A stretch of DNA of 6,034 nt from DASUZB01 sp035535495 (GTDB lineage Bacteria; Actinomycetota; CALGFH01): positions 1-6,034 of the forward strand of contig DATLQA010000221.1 in the NCBI GenBank assembly GCA_035535495.1, read 5' to 3'. The position numbers and the translations under genes are program-made. Below, piece by piece: positions 1 through 5,891 of the stretch. Every line of letters begins with the position of its first letter. Positions within the stretch are counted from its first letter, which is position 1. Under the pieces are notes generated by a model, which worked only from the letters and a program-made list of their open reading frames with translations, was not told the DNA's origin and made no database searches.

Positions 1-1
1 C

Positions 2-1264
2 GTGCACCACCAGATCACCCAGGACCCGGCCGGCCCCTTCCACGTCCAGCTCGTCACCGTCTACCTGTCGGCCCCGTCCACGGTGGACACCGTGCTCGCC
101 CGTGACGCGCTGCCCGGCTTCGAGACGACCTCGTCGATGGCCCGCCGGCGCGGGGCGGCCATCGCGGTCAACGGCGACTACTGGGACCCCGACCTGAGCG
201 GCCGGCCGGTCCACACCTACGCCGAGGACGGCCGCCTGATCCAGACGCCAAGGACGCTCGGCCGCAACTTCGCCCTTGACGCCCGGGAGACCGCCGCGTT
301 CATGGACTTCCCCAACCCTCGGGTCACGGCCGAGCTGCGCCGGAGCGGCGGCACCGTGCCGGTGCAGCGGGTCAACCGCGGCGCCCCCGCCGGGGACGAC
401 GTGGTCCTGTTCACCCCGGAGGGCGGCGCGATCGAGCGGCCGCCGGAGACCGGGTTCTCGGTCCACCTGCGGGCGGCGGCCGGCCCGGCGGTGCGGGACG
501 ACGGCTGGGTCGAGACCGTCTACACCGTCGAGCCGCCGCCGGCCGCGGCCGGCGGCGCGGTGCCCGCCGGCACGGTGGTGGTCTCCACCCCGGAGGGCGG
601 CGTGCACGTCCAGGCCCTGGCGGCGCTCGAGCCGGGCGACGAGGTCGGGCTCGCCTACGCGATCGCGTGGGGCCGCCGTCCAGGCGGCAACGGGCCCGGC
701 GTGCTCGACACCCTGGGCGGCAACCCCACCCTGGTCGAGGGCGGCAGGGTCGTCAGCGGGAACGTCGACGGCACCGCGCCGTTCTTCCGGCGCAACCCGA
801 GGACTGGCGTGGGGGCGACCGCCGACGGCCGCCTGCTGCTGATCACCGTCGACGGGCGCCTGCCCGGCCACAGCGTCGGCATGACGCTGCGGGAGTTCGC
901 CGAGCTGTTCGTCCGCCTGGGCGCGGTCCGCGCGCTCAACCTCGACGGTGGCGGCTCGACCACCATGGTGGTGCACGGGACCATCACCAACCGCCTGTCG
1001 GAAGGGCAGGAGCGGCAGATCCCCAACGCCCTGCTCGTCCTGGCCGGCGCCGACGAGTCAGCCCGGCCGGGCTTCCGCGACCTCCCCCCTGAGGAGGTGG
1101 AGCCGTCCCAGCCCGACCTCGCGGCCATGGCCGCCGACCCGGCGTCCACCGCCGGCCTGGCACAGGCCCTGCGCGAGCTCGGCGAGCCGCTCCCGGCCGA
1201 CTTCCACCGCCTCGCCGACGACCTCGAACGCCGCCTGCGCGGCGGCGACGCCCCGGCGCCCTAG
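2..1264 (+). CDS. Phosphodiester glycosidase family protein (NAGPA/DUF2233), 5'-partial
   Basis: This is the C-terminal part of a NAGPA-type protein, the fold of N-acetylglucosamine-1-phosphodiester alpha-N-acetylglucosaminidase. Bacterial members are usually exported and are thought to act on sugar phosphodiesters of exopolysaccharide or cell wall. Family marks seen in the 420 visible residues are AVNGDYWD at 55-62 (strand and metal/substrate loop), GGNPTLVEGG at 239-248, RNPRTGVG at 264-271, DGRLLLITVDGR at 275-286, and the signature LNLDGGGSTTMVV at 312-324. The frame is open to the window edge. The GTG at base 2 is only the first visible codon: the usual signal peptide and first strands are missing, so the true start lies upstream. 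After the domain (about residue 350) comes a proline/acid-rich tail of about 65 residues with a likely amphipathic helix near the end, which is not part of the core family. The stop TAG overlaps that of the convergent exporter gene. The natural substrate is unknown. The family call is firm. Confidence 0.9.
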   Translation: MHHQITQDPAGPFHVQLVTVYLSAPSTVDTVLARDALPGFETTSSMARRRGAAIAVNGDYWDPDLSGRPVHTYAEDGRLIQTPRTLGRNFALDARETAAFMDFPNPRVTAELRRSGGTVPVQRVNRGAPAGDDVVLFTPEGGAIERPPETGFSVHLRAAAGPAVRDDGWVETVYTVEPPPAAAGGAVPAGTVVVSTPEGGVHVQALAALEPGDEVGLAYAIAWGRRPGGNGPGVLDTLGGNPTLVEGGRVVSGNVDGTAPFFRRNPRTGVGATADGRLLLITVDGRLPGHSVGMTLREFAELFVRLGAVRALNLDGGGSTTMVVHGTITNRLSEGQERQIPNALLVLAGADESARPGFRDLPPEEVEPSQPDLAAMAADPASTAGLAQALRELGEPLPADFHRLADDLERRLRGGDAPAP

Positions 1265-1275
1265 CGGGCGCCGGG
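1252..1275. terminator. Perfect 10-bp GC hairpin around the shared stop codons; candidate bidirectional terminator
   Basis: Bases 1252-1261 (CCCGGCGCCC) pair without mismatch with 1266-1275 (GGGCGCCGGG), leaving the tetraloop TAGC. The loop contains the + strand stop TAG (1262-1264), and the - strand stop is read from 1263-1261. The stem therefore lies inside the last codons of both convergent genes. Neither side has a T-tract, so it is not a classical intrinsic terminator. U-less GC hairpins are proposed to end transcription in high-GC actinobacteria, so this role is an inference. Confidence 0.5.
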
Positions 1276-2529
1276 CGCGGCCTGGTCGGGTGCCTCCCGG
1301 TCGGGGTCGCGGACCCCTGGCCACAGCAGCCCGGCCACGGACACCGGCACGCTCAGCAGGCCGCCGGCGACCAGCACAGCGGTCGCGCCGACCGCCGCGG
1401 CCAGTGGCCCGGTCGCCGCGATCGCGACCGGCTGGGACCCGACCGAGATCAGCCAGTCGAGCGACGAGACCCGTCCCAGCACGCGCGCGGGCACGCGCTC
1501 CTGGACCAGGGTGGTCCAGATCAGGTTGCCGAGCTCCATCAGCAGGCCCGCCAGGCCGTACAGCACGGCCAGCGCCACCACTCCGCGGGCGACGCCGATG
1601 CCGGCCACGACCAGCCCAGAGGGGATCCAGACGGCGTACATCGCGGTGACGCGCCAGCGCGGCAGGCCCAACTGCCCGGCGAGCAGCACCGCCAGCCCAC
1701 CGCCGAGGCCGAACGCCGCGTAGACCAGCCCGAGGTCGCCGGCACCCGCGCCCAGCCGGCGGACCATCACCGGGAGCAGCACCTGTAGCGGCCCGCTGAC
1801 CAGGAAGTTCGCGAACGCGGCGACGACCAGCGTCACCCAGATCCAGGGCTGCCCGCGGGCGAAGGCGAGGCCCTCGCTCACCTCCTGTGCCATGCCCCCG
1901 GTCTGCTCGGACGCCGGCCGCGGCTCCGGCCGGGTGCGCAGCATCGCCAGGGTGGCCACGCTGACCAGGAAGCTGACGGCGTCGACCGCGAACGCGGCGG
2001 CGGTGCCGATGGTGGCGATCAGCAGCCCGCCGAGTGCCGGGCCGGCGAACTGGGCGGCGAGCACCCGGCTCGAGGTACTGAGCGCGTTCGCCGGGAGCAG
2101 CAGGTCGGTGGCGAGCAGCTCGGGCAGGAGCGCGGTCGAGGCGGGCAGGAAGAACGCGCTGGCCGCGCTGGCGACGGCCGCGAGCGCGGCCAGGTGCCAG
2201 AGCCGCAGCCCATCACCGGCTGCCAGCAGCGCGAGCACGCCGACCGCGAGCGCCTGCACCAGGTCGGCGGCGAGCATCACCAGCCGCCGCGGCAGCCGGT
2301 CGCTGATCACGCCGCCGAGCAGCATCAGGAGGATCCTGGGAGTGGCGCGGGCGAACATGACCAGCGCCAGCGCTGTCGGGCTCGACGACAGCCGCAGCGT
2401 CTGCCACGCCAGCGTGACCGTCAGGACGCCGTCGCCGAGCAGCGAGATCGCCTGCCCGGCCCAGAGCAGCCGGAAGTCACGCTCGCGGAGCGGCCGGAGC
2501 AGGCCGCCCCGCCCGGTCCCCGCCCTCAC
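1261..2529 (-). CDS. MFS transporter, MFS_3/EntS-like exporter
   Basis: This is a 422-residue major facilitator of the MFS_3 (PF05977) type, a group that includes the enterobactin exporter EntS and many actinobacterial drug or siderophore exporters. It probably works as a proton-driven efflux pump in the inner membrane. Seen: the N-terminal LRERDFRLLWAGQ (14-26); about 12 hydrophobic segments in two sets of six; the motif-A loop GGVISDRLPRRLV (72-84) between helices 2 and 3; the family block FLPASTALLPELL (127-139) followed by a PANALS stretch; GPALGGLL (163-170); a charged central loop at about 198-225; and QERVPARVLGRVSS (353-366) in the C-terminal half. The GTG at 2529 is the only start between an in-frame stop (2536-2538) and the conserved core, although no good Shine-Dalgarno sequence precedes it. 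The gene is divergent from the FAD oxidoreductase and convergent with the glycosidase. No motif defines the substrate, and no biosynthetic partner gene is visible. Confidence 0.92.
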   Translation of the reverse strand: MRAGTGRGGLLRPLRERDFRLLWAGQAISLLGDGVLTVTLAWQTLRLSSSPTALALVMFARATPRILLMLLGGVISDRLPRRLVMLAADLVQALAVGVLALLAAGDGLRLWHLAALAAVASAASAFFLPASTALLPELLATDLLLPANALSTSSRVLAAQFAGPALGGLLIATIGTAAAFAVDAVSFLVSVATLAMLRTRPEPRPASEQTGGMAQEVSEGLAFARGQPWIWVTLVVAAFANFLVSGPLQVLLPVMVRRLGAGAGDLGLVYAAFGLGGGLAVLLAGQLGLPRWRVTAMYAVWIPSGLVVAGIGVARGVVALAVLYGLAGLLMELGNLIWTTLVQERVPARVLGRVSSLDWLISVGSQPVAIAATGPLAAAVGATAVLVAGGLLSVPVSVAGLLWPGVRDPDREAPDQAAPGAR

Positions 2530-2647
2530 CGGCCGCTACCCGAGCCCGCCAAGCCCGCCTCCGATCCCAGCTGTCCGGATGCGGCACCGTACCCCGACAG
2601 CGGCCGCCCGACCCGTGTTCTGCCGACCGCCGAATCCGGTGCTCCGC

Positions 2648-2653
2648 TAGGCT
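2648..2653 (+). promoter_or_regulatory. Candidate -10 box (TAGGCT) for the FAD oxidoreductase gene
   Basis: TAGGCT matches the actinobacterial TANNNT -10 pattern. It would start transcription near base 2660, leaving a leader of roughly 37 nt before the ATG at 2697. The -35 region (about 2625-2630, GACCGC) matches no consensus well, so the call rests on the -10 hexamer and its position only. Confidence 0.33.
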
Positions 2654-2682
2654 GCGAGGCCGGAAGGTGACGGCGCGCACCC

Positions 2683-2688
2683 GAAAGG
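2683..2688 (+). promoter_or_regulatory. Ribosome binding site deciding the FAD oxidoreductase start
   Basis: GAAAGG lies 8 nt before the ATG at 2697. The alternative in-frame GTG at 2667 has a GGAAGG directly abutting it, with no spacer, which is a poor arrangement. The ATG also places the start five codons before the first nucleotide-binding strand, as is usual in this family. The ATG is therefore preferred, and the 10-codon longer form is less likely. Confidence 0.65.
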
Positions 2689-2696
2689 CTGGTCGG

Positions 2697-3869
2697 ATGG
2701 AGGAGACGGCCGAGGTGGTGGTCGTCGGCGGCGGTGTCATCGGGCTGTCGGTGGCACGGGAGCTGCGTCGCGCCGGCGCCGGGCGGGTGGTCGTCCTCGA
2801 GAAGGCGGCCGCGGTCGGGCAGGGGTCGTCGGCCCGCGCCGCCGGCGGCGTCCGGGCGCAGTTCACCACCAGGATCAACGTCGAGTTCTCGATCCACTCC
2901 ATCGGCGAGCTGGAGCGCCTGGAGCGGGACACCGGCCTGCTGTCACTGCGGCAGACCGGCTACCTGCTGATGACCGGCACCGAGGAGGGCGAGCGCTCGC
3001 TCGCCCAGGCGTGCGCGTTGCAGCGCTCGCTCGGCGTCGAGACGCGCTGGATGGACGCTGCCGGGGTGCTCGCGCTGGCGCCCTTCGTCCGGCCGGACGG
3101 GCTGCGGGCGGGGACCTTCCACCATCGGGACGGGTTCCTCGACCCGCACGGCGTCGTCTCCGCCATGCGGGCGGACGCCGGCCGCCTCGGCGTTGAGATC
3201 GTCACCGGCCTCGACGTGACCGCCATCGACCGGCGCCCCGACGACGGCTTCGACGTCACCGCGGGGGGGCGCTCGATGCGGGCCGGCTGGGTAGTCAACG
3301 CCGCCGGTCCCGAGGCTGCCAAGGTGGCCGCACTGGTCGACGTCGACCTCCCGGTCACGCCGGTGCGCCGCAACCTCGCCTTCGTGCGCGACCCGGTCGG
3401 CCCGGCACCGCCGGGCCTCGACGGGCTGATCCCGATGACCGTCGACCTCGACACCGGCGTGCTGGTGCGGCGCGAGGTCAGCGGCGGCTTCGTGATCGCC
3501 TGGTCTGACCCGGACGACCCGCCGTCGTGGGACGTCAGCCTGGACCCGCGCTTCCTGGAGGCGCTGGGGGAGCGGGTCGGCCACCGCTTCCCGTTCCTGG
3601 AAGAGCTGCCCGTCGACCCGCGCCAGTGCTGGGCCGGGCTGTACCCGGAGACCCCGGACCACCACGCCATCGTCGGCGCGCCGCCCCAGGCCCCCGGCTT
3701 CGTCCAGTGCGCCGGCTTCGGCGGTCACGGGGTGATGCACAGCCCGGCCGCCGGCAGGGCGGTGGCCGAGCTGATCACCCTCGGCCGCTGCGACACCTTC
3801 GACCTCCGCCCCCTGCGCCCGTCCCGGTTCGCAGAGGGCGACCTGGTGATCGAGACCGCGGTGCTGTGA
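2697..3869 (+). CDS. FAD-dependent oxidoreductase, DAO family (sarcosine/glycine oxidase-like)
   Basis: This 390-residue flavoenzyme has the DAO (PF01266) fold and most resembles single-chain relatives of sarcosine oxidase beta, glycine oxidase and amino-acid dehydrogenases. It should oxidise a secondary amine or amino acid at the C-N bond in the cytoplasm. Seen: the dinucleotide-binding VVVVGGGVIGLSVA (7-20), with the ribose-binding acid E35 ending the second strand (VVVLEK); SSARAAGGVRAQF (44-56), typical of the sarcosine oxidase beta group; DPHGVVSAM (139-147); WVVNAAGP (188-195), the second FAD-contacting segment; YPETPDHHAIVG (306-317); and the C-terminal FAD motif GFGGHGVMHSPAAGRAVAELI near 330-350. 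Full length fits the family (about 370-400). The cysteine that binds flavin covalently in monomeric sarcosine oxidase (two residues before the Y of its Y-T-x-T-x-D-E motif) appears to be Gly304 here, so FAD is probably non-covalent. No gene for SoxA, SoxD or SoxG subunits is next to it. The substrate is not determinable from sequence alone. Confidence 0.9.
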   Translation: MEETAEVVVVGGGVIGLSVARELRRAGAGRVVVLEKAAAVGQGSSARAAGGVRAQFTTRINVEFSIHSIGELERLERDTGLLSLRQTGYLLMTGTEEGERSLAQACALQRSLGVETRWMDAAGVLALAPFVRPDGLRAGTFHHRDGFLDPHGVVSAMRADAGRLGVEIVTGLDVTAIDRRPDDGFDVTAGGRSMRAGWVVNAAGPEAAKVAALVDVDLPVTPVRRNLAFVRDPVGPAPPGLDGLIPMTVDLDTGVLVRREVSGGFVIAWSDPDDPPSWDVSLDPRFLEALGERVGHRFPFLEELPVDPRQCWAGLYPETPDHHAIVGAPPQAPGFVQCAGFGGHGVMHSPAAGRAVAELITLGRCDTFDLRPLRPSRFAEGDLVIETAVL

Positions 3870-3870
3870 G

Positions 3871-3900
3871 GCGCGCAGACCGGTAGCCCGACGTGCGCGT
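3871..3900. terminator. Candidate hairpin between convergent genes
   Basis: GCGCGCA (3871-3877) faces TGCGCGT (3894-3900), six Watson-Crick pairs plus a G-T. Inside them CGG (3881-3883) can pair with CCG (3888-3890). The hairpin begins one base after the stop of the FAD oxidoreductase gene and lies before the stop of the convergent remnant, where a terminator for both directions is expected. It has no T-tract and an internal loop, so support is modest. Confidence 0.33.
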
Positions 3901-3914
3901 CACCGCTTGGTCAC

Positions 3915-4082
3915 CTACGACGTCGAGGCGCCGTGGCGGGGGGTGTAGTAGCCGAGGACGTCGATGATGGCGTGGGTCGCGTCCGGGGTGGCGGCGGCCA
4001 GGGAGAAGGCACCGTTGGGAGCGAGCTTGACGGCGACGAGGTTCGGGACTGTCTGGTAGCCGGTGAAGTTCACGTCGCTCAC
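3915..4082 (-). pseudogene. C-terminal remnant of an actinobacterial surface-protein repeat domain (55 codons)
   Basis: The - strand frame from GTG 4082 to TAG 3915 encodes 55 residues and is not a shadow: about 95% of codons end in G or C, and the product has a recognisable pattern. It contains VNFTGYQTVPNLVAVKL (4-20), then GAFSLAAATPDATHAI (24-39) and IDVLGYYTP (40-48). This matches the second half of a repeat common at the C-terminus of secreted actinobacterial proteins, roughly N-[FY]-x-x-G-x-T-V-P-N-L-V-x-V-x-L-x-x-x-G, then a beta segment, then H-x-I-x-D-V-x-G-Y-[FY]. The first half of the domain (normally an A-x-A-V-x-L-N-V-T type strand pair) and any signal peptide are missing, so this is probably a truncated gene end. 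The GTG overlaps the pcm stop as GTGA, so it could be translated by coupling from pcm, yielding a small unexported peptide. The alternative is a genuine small coupled ORF, which is less likely given the cut domain. Confidence 0.62.
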
Positions 4083-4750
4083 CGTCGGTCGGGTCGCGGC
4101 GCGCCGTGCGCACCGACCAGGGGGACGAAGTAGGCGCCGGTGAGCCGCGCGTCGGCGACCAGTCGGTCAGCCTCCTTGTGGAACGCGGTGACCAGCTCCT
4201 GACCGCCCGGGCCGACCGGGTGCACGAGGCGCCCGCCGGGGGCGAGCTGTTCCACCAGGGGCGCGGGGACGCGAGGCGCGGCGGCAGCCACCACGATCGC
4301 CTGGTAGGGAGCGTGCTCGGGCACGCCAAGGGTGCCGTCGCCGACGACGACCGTGACCCCGCCCAGCCCGGCGGCGCGCAGGTTGACCCGCGCCTGCTCG
4401 GCCAGGTCGGCGAAGCGCTCGACCGACACCACCCGCAGGGCGAGCCGCGCCAGGATCGCGGCCTGGAACCCGAGTCCGGTGCCGACCTCCAGCACCCGTT
4501 CGGTCCCGGTCAGGCCCAGCGCCTCTACCATCCTGGCGACCAGGCTCGGCTGCGTGGTCACCTGCCCGTGCGGGATCTGGATCGGCTGGTCCAGGTACGC
4601 CAGCTCGGCCGCTGCCGGCGGCACGAAGCGCCCCCTCGGCACCGCGCGGAACGCGGCGACGACCCGAGGATCCCGGATGCCCTGGGCGTGCAAGGCCCCG
4701 ACCAGGTCCTCGGGCGACCCAGCCTGCCTCATGGGCGGCGGTGCTGGCAC
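4079..4750 (-). CDS. pcm: Protein-L-isoaspartate O-methyltransferase
   Basis: This cytoplasmic repair enzyme uses S-adenosylmethionine to methylate L-isoaspartyl residues that arise in ageing proteins, so they can revert through a succinimide. The 223 residues match the usual PCMT length. Seen: GIRDPRVVAAFRAVPRGRFV (24-43), the family N-terminal helix and VPR-x-x-FV block; the substrate/active loop HGQVTTQPS (61-69); SAM motif I VLEVGTGLGFQ (86-96); motif post-I VVSVER (107-112), with acid E111 for the ribose; GDG (137-139); AAAAPRVPAPLVEQLAPGG (155-173); and the closing FVPLVG (208-213). The GTG at 4750 is chosen because AAAGGA (+ strand 4759-4764) lies 8 nt upstream; the ATG at 4732 has no Shine-Dalgarno sequence. 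In the loop, the serine usual in the T-I-S-x-P motif is Thr66 here and the following aromatic is Ser69, so activity should not be taken for granted. The gene follows pirin by 64 nt and overlaps the downstream remnant. Confidence 0.92.
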   Translation of the reverse strand: MPAPPPMRQAGSPEDLVGALHAQGIRDPRVVAAFRAVPRGRFVPPAAAELAYLDQPIQIPHGQVTTQPSLVARMVEALGLTGTERVLEVGTGLGFQAAILARLALRVVSVERFADLAEQARVNLRAAGLGGVTVVVGDGTLGVPEHAPYQAIVVAAAAPRVPAPLVEQLAPGGRLVHPVGPGGQELVTAFHKEADRLVADARLTGAYFVPLVGAHGAPRPDRR

Positions 4751-4773
4751 GACGGTGGTCCTTTGGACGGCGG

Positions 4774-4789
4774 CGTCCCGACCGGGACG
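4774..4789. repeat. Inverted repeat between pirin and pcm
   Basis: CGTCCC (4774-4779) and GGGACG (4784-4789) form a perfect 6-bp hairpin with loop GACC, in the 64-nt gap between the two - strand genes. It has no T-tract and sits about 10 nt upstream of the pcm ribosome binding site. It could reduce read-through, mark an mRNA processing point or do nothing; the sequence alone does not decide. Confidence 0.35.
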
Positions 4790-4814
4790 GCCCGCGCCAC
4801 GACCTTCGGGCGCG

Positions 4815-5810
4815 CTACCCCGGCTCGTCGACGGGATCGCGGAGGGCCTCGTGGCCGGGGCGTGGCTCCGCCGGGATGGTGCCGAGCCGCCCGGCCTGGT
4901 AGTCCTCGAACGCCTGGATCAGCTCGGCGCGGGTGTTCATCACGAACGGTCCGTAGGCGGCGACCGGTTCGCGGATGGGCTGCCCACCGAGGACCAGGAC
5001 GTCGAGCTGCGGGCTCCGGGTTTCCTGGCCGGCGTCCGCGCGGACCGTGACGACGTCGCCAGGCCCGTAGACGGCGAGCTGGCCCATGCGCACCGGCCGC
5101 CGGTCGGTGCCGACCGAGCCGGACCCGGCCAGCACGTACACCAGCGCGTTGAAGTCGCGCCGCCACGGCAGCCTGAGCTGCGCGCCAGGGGCGAGGGTGG
5201 CGTGCAGCAGCGAGATCGGCGTGTGGGTGACGCCCGGGCCCTCGTGGCCGGCCACCTCGCCGGCGATCAGCCGCAGCAGGGTGCCGCCGTCCGGCGAGCT
5301 GAGCAACGCCACCGCGCCACCGCGGATGTCCTGGTACCGCGCCGGGCTCCACTTCAGGCTGGCGGGCAGGTTGACCCACAGCTGGAAGCCGTGGAACAGC
5401 CCGCCACGCACCACCACCTCCTCCGGTGGCGCCTCGATGTGGAGGATGCCCCGGCCCGCGGTCATCCACTGGGTGTCGCCGTCGGTGATGAAGCCGCCGC
5501 CGCCGTTGGAGTCCTGGTGCTGGAAGATGCCGTCGAGCATGTAGGTGACGGTCTCGAAGCCGCGGTGGGGGTGCCAGGGGGTGCCCTTGGGCTCGCCGGG
5601 GGCGTATTCGACCTCGCCCATCTGGTCCATGTGCACGAACGGGTCCAGGCTTGCCAGGTCGACGCCGGCGAAGGCGCGGCGCACCGGGAAGCCTTCGCCT
5701 TCCAGGCCGCTTGGGGCGGTGGTCACCGATACGACGGGGCGGTCGGCCGCCGTCGGGTCGGGGTCGGGGAGGCGTGGCAGGACCATGGTGTCGGCGCTGA
5801 TGGCTGGCAT
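4815..5810 (-). CDS. Pirin family protein (bicupin, iron-binding)
   Basis: Pirins are two-domain cupins that bind Fe. Bacterial members have quercetin 2,3-dioxygenase activity or act as redox-linked binding partners, and the in vivo role is often unknown. The 331 residues from the ATG at 5810 include the N-terminal pirin cupin: HMDQMGEVEYAPG (60-72), then WHPHRGFETVTYMLDG (79-94) with H80 and H82, and GRGILHIEAPP (119-129) with H124 and E126. These four residues are the expected iron ligands, so metal binding should be intact. GLFHGFQLWVNLP (137-149) closes the first cupin. The Pirin_C domain (PF05726) covers about 190-300, and PFVMNTRAELIQAFEDYQAG (298-317) is the typical C-terminal segment. 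The ATG is preferred over the upstream in-frame start at 5921 because AAGGGAG (+ strand 5816-5822) lies 5 nt before it and because the extra 37 codons cover the promoter and lack family similarity. It is the likely first gene of a pirin-pcm transcript. Confidence 0.93.
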   Translation of the reverse strand: MPAISADTMVLPRLPDPDPTAADRPVVSVTTAPSGLEGEGFPVRRAFAGVDLASLDPFVHMDQMGEVEYAPGEPKGTPWHPHRGFETVTYMLDGIFQHQDSNGGGGFITDGDTQWMTAGRGILHIEAPPEEVVVRGGLFHGFQLWVNLPASLKWSPARYQDIRGGAVALLSSPDGGTLLRLIAGEVAGHEGPGVTHTPISLLHATLAPGAQLRLPWRRDFNALVYVLAGSGSVGTDRRPVRMGQLAVYGPGDVVTVRADAGQETRSPQLDVLVLGGQPIREPVAAYGPFVMNTRAELIQAFEDYQAGRLGTIPAEPRPGHEALRDPVDEPG

Positions 5811-5815
5811 GACGG

Positions 5816-5822
5816 CTCCCTT
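5816..5822 (-). promoter_or_regulatory. Ribosome binding site of the pirin gene
   Basis: On the - strand AAGGGAG ends 5 nt before the ATG at 5810. It is the strongest Shine-Dalgarno sequence near any candidate start of this gene and fixes the start, ruling against the longer frame opening at 5921. Confidence 0.75.
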
Positions 5823-5856
5823 GGTGCTGGACGAGCTCAGGCGTGTCTCGTCCACT

Positions 5857-5878
5857 GCAAGGATACTTGCCTGCGCAA
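5857..5878 (-). promoter_or_regulatory. Candidate pirin promoter -10 with overlapping inverted repeat (possible operator)
   Basis: On the - strand TATCCT (+ strand 5860-5865) fits the TANNNT -10 pattern and would start transcription near 5853, about 43 nt before the pirin ATG. A perfect 5-bp inverted repeat, GCAAG-GATA-CTTGC (5857-5870), lies across it, and a further inverted half site follows: TTGC (5867-5870), CTGC, GCAA (5875-5878). Three evenly placed TTGC/GCAA half sites over a -10 box resemble a repressor operator of the MarR/HxlR kind. No -35 hexamer is clear, and no regulator gene is visible in the window. Confidence 0.42.
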
Positions 5879-5891
5879 CATTCCTGGGTAG

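Larger units (their letters stand above)
2530..2696. other. Divergent intergenic region (exporter / FAD oxidoreductase)
   Basis: This 167-bp region must hold both promoters. On the - strand a TANNNT-type hexamer TACGGT (+ strand 2586-2591) would give the exporter an approximately 50-nt leader, but I see no -35 element at a usual distance, so this is weak. On the + strand a better candidate, TAGGCT, is listed separately. I find no convincing operator palindrome, RNA gene or small ORF here; the open frames lack any family resemblance. Confidence 0.5.

Noticed and set aside
1868..1920. Charged central loop of the exporter as a possible split or fusion point
   Set aside because: A loop between the two six-helix halves is normal for MFS proteins, and the frame is uninterrupted.
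1892..2650. 252-codon + strand open frame antisense to the exporter
   Set aside because: Serine/alanine/arginine-rich shadow of the MFS gene, without domain or ribosome binding site.
2526..2897. 123-codon - strand frame whose TGA overlaps the exporter GTG (GTGA), looking like a coupled upstream gene
   Set aside because: It runs antisense into the start of the FAD oxidoreductase, contains no recognisable motif, and would leave no promoter for that gene. The overlap is probably chance.
2943..3740. 265-codon - strand open frame antisense to the FAD oxidoreductase
   Set aside because: Composition is H/R/V/G-rich without any family pattern, and the opposite strand encodes a clear flavoenzyme.
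3899..3915. GTCACC direct repeat at 3899-3904 and 3910-3915 as an attachment-site footprint
   Set aside because: Only six bases long and found once; expected by chance, and no integrase or insertion boundary matches it.
3915..4750. Programmed or natural frameshift fusing Pcm to the downstream surface repeat
   Set aside because: Pcm ends naturally after its FVPLVG motif at normal length, no slippery sequence is seen at the junction, and a cytoplasmic repair enzyme fused to a secreted repeat makes little sense.
4332..5891. 519-codon + strand open frame antisense to pirin and pcm
   Set aside because: It lies opposite two well-recognised genes. Its residues are mostly R, G, A, P, V and H with no domain, as expected of an antisense shadow in very GC-rich DNA.
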